DNA of 6,526 nucleotides from Thermoprotei archaeon (GTDB lineage Archaea; Thermoproteota; Thermoprotei_A; Sulfolobales; NBVN01): NCBI GenBank assembly GCA_003661745.1, contig QMWS01000044.1, forward strand, positions 1 to 6,526. Reading direction: 5' to 3'. This document shows, piece after piece, positions 1 to 5,454 of this stretch. Both the position numbers and the translations under genes were made by a program. How positions within the stretch are numbered: position 1 is the stretch's first letter; each line of letters opens with the position of its first letter. Under the pieces are notes generated by a model that was not told the origin of the DNA, searched no databases, and worked only from the letters and a program-made list of their open reading frames with translations.

Positions 1-179
1 GATTTAGAAACACCTATTGAGCCACCTACTAAGAAGGCATCTGTCCCTGAGTTAGCTGCTGTAGAAGCTCTCTTCCTTAGCCAACCAATACTTGTTGCTT
101 TATCTGGATCTATTAGTGTGAAGTGTAGTGCCTCCCCGGACTTTACCTTACTCTGAATGTAGTTACTGACCCTCCCCAC
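1..179 (-). CDS. Geranylgeranylglyceryl phosphate synthase, N-terminal part (runs off the left edge)
   Basis: This open frame, too short to stand out as a complete ORF, encodes the N-terminus of the PcrB/GGGP synthase family. The enzyme joins geranylgeranyl diphosphate to sn-glycerol-1-phosphate, making the first ether bond of archaeal membrane lipids. About 59 residues are visible. HFTLIDPDK (residues 19-27) is the conserved first strand with the metal-binding Asp, and GTDAFLVGGSIGVS (45-58) is the conserved strand and glycine-rich segment of the TIM barrel. The rest lies beyond the window. I chose the GTG at 179-177 because GGGTGA (193-188) sits 8 nt upstream. An in-frame ATG at 200-198 would add seven basic residues, but its best Shine-Dalgarno site is 14 nt away. 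Either start overlaps the end of the Elf1 gene, which points to coupled translation. The family call is secure; the start is not. Confidence 0.85.
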   Translation of the reverse strand, partial: MGRVSNYIQSKVKSGEALHFTLIDPDKATSIGWLRKRASTAANSGTDAFLVGGSIGVSK

Positions 180-483
180 TCTCTTCTTCACCCTTCTCAT
201 ATACTACCTTAACTTCACCTGAGGTAAAACCATCTAGAAACTTAGCATAAACATCAACAGCTTCAAAAACACTAGGTATTTCACTCATTTCGGCTCTCAG
301 GCCGCACTTCGGGTTAAGACACCTAATTAAAGCTGACTTATGCTCGAAGCCTTCTTCATCAACTTGAGTATTAACATCAATAGTAAGTGTCGGGAGTCCG
401 CAAGCAGGGCACTGGAACAGCTTCGGCAATCTCCTAACCCTACGGATAGGGCGCTTGTACCTCTTCCTACTTCTCCTACCCAA
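163..483 (-). CDS. elf1: Elf1-like transcription elongation factor (zinc ribbon)
   Basis: A 106-residue protein resembling archaeal homologues of eukaryotic Elf1, a small factor that binds RNA polymerase during elongation. A basic N-terminal tail (MGRRSRKRYKR, residues 1-11) is followed by a zinc ribbon with C25-x2-C28 and C55-x4-C60, then the family's VDVYAKFLDGF segment (77-86) and an acidic tail. The second cysteine pair is spaced CxxxxC (CLNPKC) rather than the usual CxxC. The start is TTG at 483-481. An in-frame TGA at 489-487 rules out anything further upstream, GGTGTGAG lies just ahead of the TTG, and the conserved MGRR start fits. It is the first gene after a TATA box and overlaps the GGGP synthase gene behind it. 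Function in this organism is inferred from family resemblance only. Confidence 0.85.
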   Translation of the reverse strand: MGRRSRKRYKRPIRRVRRLPKLFQCPACGLPTLTIDVNTQVDEEGFEHKSALIRCLNPKCGLRAEMSEIPSVFEAVDVYAKFLDGFTSGEVKVVYEKGEEESGEGQ

Positions 484-510
484 AGCTCACACCCTTACTT
501 ACCCTTTCTC

Positions 511-530
511 ACAGTATATAAGGGTAGTTC
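511..530 (-). promoter_or_regulatory. Probable TATA-box promoter of the elf1-GGGP synthase unit
   Basis: On the minus strand CTTATATAC (522-514) is a good archaeal TATA box. A transcription start about 26 nt downstream would fall near 492, giving a leader of roughly 9 nt before the elf1 TTG. The box lies in the only sizeable gap between the SWIM gene and elf1. A 7-bp inverted repeat, ACCCTTA (525-519) and TAAGGGT (497-491), brackets the box and the predicted start. The exact transcription start is inferred by spacing. Confidence 0.55.
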
Positions 531-567
531 AGCACTTAATATACCTTTGACGTAGGGAGCTAAGAGC

Positions 568-581
568 GTAAATTAATTTAC
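568..581. repeat. Perfect 14-bp AT-rich palindrome
   Basis: GTAAATTAATTTAC is a perfect palindrome. It covers the stop codon of the SWIM gene (580-578) and the first bases of the gap before elf1. It could be an operator or simply AT-rich intergenic sequence; nothing else supports a role. Confidence 0.35.
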
Positions 582-967
582 TTGCTTTTTCTACTGGCTA
601 CTATCCTCCTTAAAGTCTTTGAAAAGCCGTCATATATTACCTCGTAAAGTATGCTGTCAAGTTCCTCATCACTGATGCGTATTATCCTTACCCCGCCCCT
701 CCTAATAGCTAGTTCAGCAGCAATTAAGTGATAGCATGCTAGCTTATTTTTCCTAAAGACAACATTAAACTCGTAATCCTTACACGTACATAAAATTCCG
801 GGAATTATCAGGTAATCCCGATCCCTGCTCTTAAAGACATACATGCTCCTCTTTGAACTCTCACTAACTAGTAAAAGGACTCTTTTTTCTCTTACAGCCT
901 CCAGAGCTCTTTCAGGTATCTCTGAACTCACTGATGTAACGTACTTCTCTACGTTTCTATAATTCAA
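578..967 (-). CDS. SWIM zinc-finger protein, Shu2/SWS1-like signature
   Basis: A 129-residue protein whose only recognisable domain is a SWIM zinc finger: C60-x-C62, a 15-residue spacer, then C78-x-H80. The residue three after the His is Ala83, matching the CxCx(n)CxHxxA form reported as typical of Shu2/SWS1, partners of Rad51 paralogues in homologous recombination, including archaeal members. SWIM domains bind zinc and can mediate DNA or protein contacts. The rest is a charged N-terminal helix region and a C-terminal helix rich in Arg and Lys; there is no membrane segment. The start is TTG at 967-965, preceded directly by an in-frame TGA and by GGAG (980-977) at 9-nt spacing. It sits 12 nt behind the PINA-type ATPase gene, so the two are probably one transcript. 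The SWIM call is strong; a recombination role is inferred from signature and context. Confidence 0.8.
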   Translation of the reverse strand: MNYRNVEKYVTSVSSEIPERALEAVREKRVLLLVSESSKRSMYVFKSRDRDYLIIPGILCTCKDYEFNVVFRKNKLACYHLIAAELAIRRGGVRIIRISDEELDSILYEVIYDGFSKTLRRIVASRKSK

Positions 968-976
968 TCATCCCAT

Positions 977-980
977 CTCC
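977..980 (-). promoter_or_regulatory. Shine-Dalgarno site fixing the TTG start of the SWIM gene
   Basis: GGAG on the minus strand shares its first base with the last base of the TAG stop of the upstream PINA-type gene (982-980). It stands 9 nt ahead of the TTG at 967. The two nearby ATGs (976 and 971) open frames that stop within two to four further codons. This makes the TTG the real start and suggests terminating ribosomes reinitiate on the SWIM gene. Confidence 0.65.
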
Positions 981-2542
981 TAAACTATCTTGAGATTAAT
1001 CTTAACTCCATACTCGTCTTCTATTTTTCTTAATTTTCTCCTTAACTTCTTTAGCGACCTTAAGTCCTCTCTGGGCACGATGATATTTACTGTAGACCCC
1101 TGTATTCTGACATCGGCACTCGGGAGGAGATTCATGAATAATCTCTTTAATTTCATCTCAAGCCCGGGTACTGCGACACCCCTCACAGGAACCACGACTG
1201 TCTGCTCACCGAATGTGTAGATTTCATACTCTAGCTCACCTGTTATGAAGTCCTTAACCTCAACCACAGGTCTAGCCAGCTCAGCTTCCCTGAGTCCTGT
1301 AGGTAGCTTAACGGTCATACTCACTTCATATGCCTTCTTGACCGCTCCCTCTTCAATAAATATTACAGTATCTATTATCGAGGGTATTATGCCTAGATCA
1401 ACTCTTCTTAGAAATCTCTGAATTGCGTCGATAGGTGATGTAGCGTGAACTACTCCAATCATTCCTATGCCAGCTAATCTCAAGTCTACGTATAGCTTAA
1501 AGTCTTCATCAGTTCTCATTTCATCAAACACTGTGTAGTCTGGCCTGCTCAGCAGTAAGATGTCATGTAGTTCATCAGATGTTGCGTATACCTTAGAGTA
1601 CTGTGTTACTTGCGGAGGTAACCTCATGTCCCTAGGTGATTCTATTGTCTTAACGACCTTACCCTTATTTGAGTAGTACTCTGCTAGTGCTTGAGCAAAA
1701 GTTGTCTTACCCATACCCGGTGCACCAGCTATTAGTATTCCTTCCGCACGCCTCTCCAGCCTCCTAACGAGCTTTTCAGGTAAGTTATAGTCTTCTAGCT
1801 TAGGTTTTGCCAGGGGTTTAACGGCTGTTATCTCCCATCCGTCACTCATTGGTGGTCTAGCAATAATTATTCTGTAGTCGCCTAGCTGTACTATTGTTGA
1901 GCCAGCCCTGTCCACCTCGACGACAGCTTCCGGACTAGTACGTGCTGCTTCTAAAATCTCCTCAGCTATAGTCTCTACATCTTCACGTGTCATTATACTA
2001 TCGCCTAATTCCTCGAGAACCCAGTGCCCTGGTCTGCCCTTCTTAGCTACGGGTCTAGCCCCTTCCTTAAGGTGTACACTCATGGTGTTTTTGTCGAAGA
2101 ACTTCTCAAGCATTGTTAATTTTCTTGCTGATGGAGGTACGTAAAGCACCTTGACACCCATAGACTCAGCAGCTAACCACTGACTCCTAGAGGAAGTTAT
2201 TAACGTACCATCAACCTCAAATGCGTAGTCCCTAATAGCTGCATCTAAGAACTCTAAGTTAATTAAGCGCTTACCAATATTAACTAACTCAACTTTAACT
2301 CCTTTACTCTCGCATAAACCCTTAACAATCCTTAATTCCTCCAAACCCACATTCCCTATAGCTCTACCTGACCGAGCTAAGTTCTCGAAGTAAGTAATTA
2401 ACTCACGAATAATTAGTAATCTACCCTGAACTACTCCATCAACAACTAACCTCCTCAATACACCACTACACACCACACTACTATCAGGTATGTAGAGTAT
2501 CTCACCTACTTCTCTAACACTCAATCTCCAAACCCTACCCAC
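980..2542 (-). CDS. pina: PINA-type ATPase: PIN domain, PilT/RecA-like ATPase, KH-like C-terminus
   Basis: A 520-residue member of the conserved archaeal PIN-ATPase-KH family (COG1855). The Sulfolobus member, PINA, is a hexameric ATPase that promotes Holliday junction branch migration and binds the resolvase Hjc. Domains in order: PIN, about residues 15-135, with acidic residues D20, E47 and D100; a family-specific linker with MSVHLKEG (154-161); the ATPase, about 220-410, with Walker A GAPGMGKTT (273-281), ESPRDMRLP (301-309), Walker B YTVFDE (336-341) and the GVVHAT box (363-368); a GELEYEIYTFGEQ segment (435-447); and a KH-like tail (about 470-520). Two oddities: where the family has TSDR this protein has TSSR (116-119), and the KH GxxG loop is replaced by basic residues near 497-503. 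The GTG start at 2542 lacks a Shine-Dalgarno site and may be leaderless; TTG at 2524 is an alternative. First gene of a unit with the SWIM gene. Confidence 0.92.
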   Translation of the reverse strand: MGRVWRLSVREVGEILYIPDSSVVCSGVLRRLVVDGVVQGRLLIIRELITYFENLARSGRAIGNVGLEELRIVKGLCESKGVKVELVNIGKRLINLEFLDAAIRDYAFEVDGTLITSSRSQWLAAESMGVKVLYVPPSARKLTMLEKFFDKNTMSVHLKEGARPVAKKGRPGHWVLEELGDSIMTREDVETIAEEILEAARTSPEAVVEVDRAGSTIVQLGDYRIIIARPPMSDGWEITAVKPLAKPKLEDYNLPEKLVRRLERRAEGILIAGAPGMGKTTFAQALAEYYSNKGKVVKTIESPRDMRLPPQVTQYSKVYATSDELHDILLLSRPDYTVFDEMRTDEDFKLYVDLRLAGIGMIGVVHATSPIDAIQRFLRRVDLGIIPSIIDTVIFIEEGAVKKAYEVSMTVKLPTGLREAELARPVVEVKDFITGELEYEIYTFGEQTVVVPVRGVAVPGLEMKLKRLFMNLLPSADVRIQGSTVNIIVPREDLRSLKKLRRKLRKIEDEYGVKINLKIV

Positions 2543-2628
2543 TCTGAAGTAACTAAACTAATAAGCCTCACTAAAGTACAAAACACCTAAAAACCACCGA
2601 AAAGCAATTATTATGAAAGCCCCGCAGT
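2543..2628. promoter_or_regulatory. Divergent intergenic region between the PINA gene and tRNA-His
   Basis: This 86-bp AT-rich gap must hold promoters firing both ways. Towards the PINA gene (minus strand) the candidate TATA-like stretches are CTTTAGTG (2575-2568) and CTTATTAG (2565-2558). Towards the tRNA (plus strand) the best candidate is AATTATTAT (2606-2614), about 19 bp before G-1, which is closer than ideal. None is a strong consensus, so the individual boxes are tentative. Confidence 0.35.
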
Positions 2629-2705
2629 GGCCGCCGTAGCTCAGATGGCAGAGCGCGGGGCTGTGGACCCCGAGGTCCCGGGTTCGAGTCCCGGCGGCGG
2701 CCCCA
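2629..2705 (+). tRNA. tRNA-His(GTG), with encoded G-1 and CCA
   Basis: A complete cloverleaf can be folded. Acceptor GCCGCCG (2630-2636) pairs with CGGCGGC (2695-2701). The D stem is GCTC/GAGC. The anticodon stem is CGGGG/CCCCG around loop CTGTGGA, with anticodon GTG at 2663-2665. The variable loop is AGGTC and the T stem is CCGGG/CCCGG around TTCGAGT. The base before the acceptor, G2629, can pair with the discriminator C2702, which is the G-1:C73 identity pair required by histidyl-tRNA synthetase; here it is written in the genome. CCA is also encoded (2703-2705). There is no intron. The all-G:C acceptor, anticodon and T stems in an otherwise AT-leaning neighbourhood indicate a hyperthermophile. 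Confidence 0.97.
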
Positions 2706-2714
2706 TTACCTCTG

Positions 2715-2728
2715 TTTAGTAAATAAAA
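2715..2728 (+). promoter_or_regulatory. Possible promoter of the 66-codon gene
   Basis: TTTAGTAAATAAAA contains a TATA-like core, AAATAAAA (2721-2728). It would place a transcription start near 2750 and a leader of about 17 nt before the ATG at 2767. That leader would include GGGTG (2758-2762), a Shine-Dalgarno site 4 nt from the ATG. Tentative: readthrough from the tRNA is the alternative. Confidence 0.35.
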
Positions 2729-2736
2729 GCCTTAAG

Positions 2737-2757
2737 TTCTTTTAGTTAATACTTTTT
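2737..2757 (+). terminator. T-rich termination region behind tRNA-His
   Basis: TTCTTTT (2737-2743) and TTTTT (2753-2757) lie 32-52 nt past the tRNA. Archaeal RNA polymerase terminates at such T runs without a hairpin. They precede the Shine-Dalgarno site of the next gene, so the tRNA and that gene may be separate transcripts. Confidence 0.35.
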
Positions 2758-2766
2758 GGGTGCTGA

Positions 2767-2967
2767 ATGGTGGCGTTGAGAAAGTATCAGCAGTATAAGG
2801 AAGTGGCCTTGAGTGCTGGTATTAAGATACTTGATATTTATAGAGGGAGGGACGGTGAGGTTGTGAGATTTTTGTTCAGGGGTAGAGTTTATGTTGTTAA
2901 TATTAAGGGTTTTAGAGGGAATATGAAGCCGGAGGAGTTTGTTGAGTTGCTTAAGAAGGCAGTGTAG
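2767..2967 (+). CDS. Small protein of unknown function (66 aa)
   Basis: I do not recognise this protein. It is basic, soluble and has no membrane segment, cysteines or known motif. The pattern suggests an N-terminal helix (residues 1-17), a short beta sheet (19-48, alternating hydrophobic and charged residues, e.g. VVRFLFRGRVYVVNIKGF at 32-49) and a C-terminal helix starting at KPEEFVELLKKA, so a compact alpha-beta fold. Evidence that it is real: GGGTG 4 nt before the ATG, a tandem TAG-TAA stop (2965-2970), and a frame that fills the gap between the tRNA and the convergent operon. It is the only plus-strand protein gene here. Codon use is odd: Leu is TTG or CTT only, and third positions are mostly G or T, whereas the neighbouring genes often use A. 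It could be a lineage-specific or acquired gene. Confidence 0.7.
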   Translation: MVALRKYQQYKEVALSAGIKILDIYRGRDGEVVRFLFRGRVYVVNIKGFRGNMKPEEFVELLKKAV

Positions 2968-2975
2968 TAAGTGTA

Positions 2976-3410
2976 CTATAAGGTTAGGCCTTCTAAGGTG
3001 AAGGCGTACTGAATTAAGGTTTCAATTTTCTTCCTTAATTCGTGTAGGTGGATGGGATATAGGTATAGTGGAAGCTCATACTTATCTAAGCCAAGTACCT
3101 TAGCTATTAATTTAGCAGATACCTCATCCTTAACAAGAAAAGTTGTTTCCTTTAAGTCTGTCCTAACTTCCAAAATTATGGGGAGATACAACTTACTTGC
3201 TAACTCATCTCCCAATAACTCATAAGCTAATTTAAGCTCAGACTTCCTAAACATATGGATGCCGCCATCTCTAGTAGCTACGTGCGGGTATCCCTCACGC
3301 AGTAGTTCAGTAAGTAACTTCCTCTTCAGTGGTAAGGACTTATTAACTACCTTAAGCTCCTCCCTGAGGTAAGCTTCAATAATGTCCTTATTACCTAAGA
3401 TACTAACCAC
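2976..3410 (-). CDS. UPF0216 (DUF61) family protein
   Basis: A 144-residue protein matching the uncharacterised archaeal UPF0216 family by its signature order: an N-terminal helix, LPLKRKLLTELL (26-37, family pattern LPxxRxxLxxLL), TRDGGIH (46-52), an acidic-basic ELKLAYELLG helix and the LPIILEVRTD strand (76-85). No enzymatic activity is established for the family that I can name. There is no signal or membrane segment. The GTG start at 3410 overlaps the last 8 nt of atpD, with only weak Shine-Dalgarno likeness ahead, so translation is probably coupled to atpD. It is the last gene of the ATP synthase operon in this window and ends 8 bp from a convergent gene. Its place in the operon suggests co-expression, not necessarily a part in the enzyme. 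Confidence 0.8.
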   Translation of the reverse strand: MVSILGNKDIIEAYLREELKVVNKSLPLKRKLLTELLREGYPHVATRDGGIHMFRKSELKLAYELLGDELASKLYLPIILEVRTDLKETTFLVKDEVSAKLIAKVLGLDKYELPLYLYPIHLHELRKKIETLIQYAFTLEGLTL

Positions 3411-4047
3411 CCTGTGACTTCCTGGTAAGAAGCTCTTTAACCTTCTTTAACCTCATCTTATCCTCTCGCTCTCTCTCCTCAAACTTCATTTCAAGAAACT
3501 TTATGGTGCTCTCCATACGGGGTATCAAGATATTTTCAAGAGCATTTGCCCTTCTCTTGATCCTAGCTACTTCAGCACCTAACTTAACTATCGAAATCTC
3601 TATTTCAGCTAATCTGGAAATATCTTCAATTACCGCATCATAGCACTTGCCGACTTCATGTAATGTTAGTGGGTAAGCAGAGTAGTCTATAGAACCTTCC
3701 TTTCTCTCAAGTTCAACAAGAGGGACTCTAACACCAGCAACAACTCTCGATCCAACAACTGCGGAAACTCTTGAGTATCTAGTACTAGCGTACACCTCAA
3801 TAATTTGCGGAGTACTTACAGACAACGCGTCAAACAGCAACTCCTCACACCTAACTAACTCTTCATGCACCTTAGTTCTGAGCTCTAAGGAGCGTTTTAT
3901 GAGGGAAATAAGTTCTTGTATCAAAATAATTAATCTGTCCTTAAGTACTCTATGTAGTCTCCTAGCTACCTTAACCCTCCTCTTTAATTTTATTAACTCT
4001 ATCTTTGTAGGTCTAGCAATTCTCAGTATCTGCTGAGACTGCGACAT
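3403..4047 (-). CDS. atpD: A-type ATP synthase subunit D (central rotor stalk)
   Basis: A 214-residue protein of the V/A-ATPase D family. It forms the long antiparallel coiled coil that turns inside the A3B3 head and couples it to the membrane ring. The conserved N-terminal start RPTKIELIKLKRRVKVARR (12-30) and the C-terminal coil, with RRANALENILIPRMESTIKF (165-184) and EEREREDKMRLKKVKELL (190-207), are clear. The middle (about 85-125) is the usual variable globular part. Length fits the family. The ATG at 4047 shares one base with the atpB stop (TAATG) and has a full GGAGGT 10 nt ahead, so the start is firm. It is followed by the overlapping UPF0216 gene. Nothing is broken or missing. Confidence 0.95.
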   Translation of the reverse strand: MSQSQQILRIARPTKIELIKLKRRVKVARRLHRVLKDRLIILIQELISLIKRSLELRTKVHEELVRCEELLFDALSVSTPQIIEVYASTRYSRVSAVVGSRVVAGVRVPLVELERKEGSIDYSAYPLTLHEVGKCYDAVIEDISRLAEIEISIVKLGAEVARIKRRANALENILIPRMESTIKFLEMKFEEREREDKMRLKKVKELLTRKSQGG

Positions 4048-5453
4048 TAACTAGCTGACCTCCTGCTACGATATTTCGGGTGGTACTTCCTTATGTTCTC
4101 GACACTAACAAGCTTTAGATCCTCTTCAGGCAATGTCGCAAGCAAGTCCCATCCAATATCTAGTGTTTCCTCGATAGACCTTCTTTCGTACTCTCCTTGA
4201 TTAATGAATTTCCTCTCGAATAAGTCAGCAAATCCTAAGTACTTCTTGTCACGCTCACTAAGTGACTCCACCCCTATAATAGCAGATAACTCTCTCAAGT
4301 ATTGGCCCTCAGTATAGGCAGCAATTAACTGCATAAAGACCTGGTAGTGGTCCTCTCTAGTCCTGCCAGGCCCTACACCATCCTTCATTAGCCTCGATAG
4401 CGAGAGCAGAACATCAACTGGCGGGTAAATGCCCTTCCTGTCTAAGTCTCTAGACAGGACTATCTGCCCCTCAGTAATGTAGCCTGTGAGATCAGGTATT
4501 GGGTGTGTTATATCGTCATTAGGCATTGTAAGTATAGGCATTTGAGTTATGGAACCCTTCATTCCTGTAATCCTACCAGCTCTCTCATAAATAGTTGCTA
4601 GGTCAGTGTACATGTACCCTGGATACCCGCGCCTACCAGGAACTTCTTCCCTAGCAGCACTAAGCTCTCTAAGTGCCTCACAGTAATTAGTCATGTCAGT
4701 CAGTACGACTAAAACATGCATACCGTGTTTCCATGCTAAGAACTCAGCAGCAGTTAAGGCAACTCTCGGGACAGCTATTCTCTCTATTACTGGTGATGCA
4801 GCTGTATTAATAAAAGCAACAATATTTTCTATATTACCTGCCTCTCTGAGGTTCTCTATAAAGAAGTACGCTTCTTCGTAAGTAACGCCTATAGCCGCAA
4901 ACACCACAGCAAATCTCTCTTCCTTACCTCTAACTCTTGCCTGCCTCACGATCTGAGCAGCCATTCTATTGTGGGGTAGGCCAGCTCCACTGAATATAGG
5001 GAGCTTCTGACCCCTAACAACAGATAAAAGGCCATCTATAGCTGAAATACCTGTCTCAATAAACTCTGTCGGTGGCTCTCTTACAGCAGGATTTATTGGC
5101 GCACTATTTATGTCAGCATAATCTTCAGGAACTATAGGCGGACCATTATCAATAGGTCTACCCAATCCATCAAATATTCTCCCTAACATATCGAGTGATA
5201 CGGGGATTTTGAGGGTCTCACCCTTAAACCTGACCCTAGCTTTCTTAATATTAACCTCACTTACACCTCCAAATACCTGAAGTACAGCAAAGTCCTTAGA
5301 TACATCTATAACTTGACCAAGCCTAACCTCACCTGTCTCTAGTGTAATCTCAACAACTTCATTATACTTAATTCCAGGAACAGTCTCAACAAAAAGCAGA
5401 GAACCTTTAGCACTAAGAGCTCTCCTAACCTCTTTAACGTATAGTTCCCCCAT
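4047..5453 (-). CDS. atpB: A-type ATP synthase subunit B (non-catalytic nucleotide-binding)
   Basis: A 468-residue B subunit, which alternates with A in the hexameric head. Seen in order: N-terminal beta barrel (about 1-70) with VVEITLETGEVRLGQV; MLGRIFDGLGRPID (89-102); the degenerate P-loop region SGAGLPHNRMAAQ (155-167) in place of a Walker A motif, as expected for the non-catalytic subunit; VLVVLTDMTNYCEALRELS (247-265); RRGYPGYMYTDLATIYERAG (274-293); and SLSRLMKDGVGPGRTREDH (351-369), which carries the Arg that reaches into the catalytic site. The C-terminal helical domain ends at RSRRSAS. I start it at the ATG at 5453, one base past the atpA stop, with GTGA about 12 nt upstream. A TTG at 5462 would add three residues and overlap atpA by 8 nt. 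Length and motifs are ordinary. Confidence 0.96.
   Translation of the reverse strand: MGELYVKEVRRALSAKGSLLFVETVPGIKYNEVVEITLETGEVRLGQVIDVSKDFAVLQVFGGVSEVNIKKARVRFKGETLKIPVSLDMLGRIFDGLGRPIDNGPPIVPEDYADINSAPINPAVREPPTEFIETGISAIDGLLSVVRGQKLPIFSGAGLPHNRMAAQIVRQARVRGKEERFAVVFAAIGVTYEEAYFFIENLREAGNIENIVAFINTAASPVIERIAVPRVALTAAEFLAWKHGMHVLVVLTDMTNYCEALRELSAAREEVPGRRGYPGYMYTDLATIYERAGRITGMKGSITQMPILTMPNDDITHPIPDLTGYITEGQIVLSRDLDRKGIYPPVDVLLSLSRLMKDGVGPGRTREDHYQVFMQLIAAYTEGQYLRELSAIIGVESLSERDKKYLGFADLFERKFINQGEYERRSIEETLDIGWDLLATLPEEDLKLVSVENIRKYHPKYRSRRSAS
4058..4063 (-). promoter_or_regulatory. Strong Shine-Dalgarno site of atpD inside the end of atpB
   Basis: GGAGGT on the minus strand lies within the last codons of atpB, 10 nt before the atpD ATG. 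It is the best ribosome-binding site in the operon and would let atpD be translated independently of atpB, in contrast to the weak sites of atpB and the UPF0216 gene. Confidence 0.7.
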
Positions 5454-5454
5454 C

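Noticed and set aside
340..555. Plus-strand 71-codon open frame opposite elf1
   Set aside because: It is antisense to the conserved zinc-ribbon gene, has no family resemblance and crosses the elf1 promoter.
990..1220. Plus-strand 76-codon open frame inside the PINA-type gene
   Set aside because: It lies entirely opposite conserved coding sequence, with no ribosome-binding site or recognisable protein.
1509..1533. TTGATGA and CTGATGA motifs on the minus strand, resembling C and D boxes of a guide sRNA
   Set aside because: They lie in the Walker B coding region (FDEMRTDED), are too close together to hold a guide, and follow from the codons for Asp-Glu.
2629..2967. tRNA-His as an integration site of a mobile element
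   Set aside because: No integrase, no repeated 3' tRNA fragment and no other foreign gene is visible; one oddly coded small ORF is not enough.
4693..4881. Plus-strand 62-codon open frame inside atpB
   Set aside because: It is a shadow of a highly conserved gene; no independent evidence of coding.
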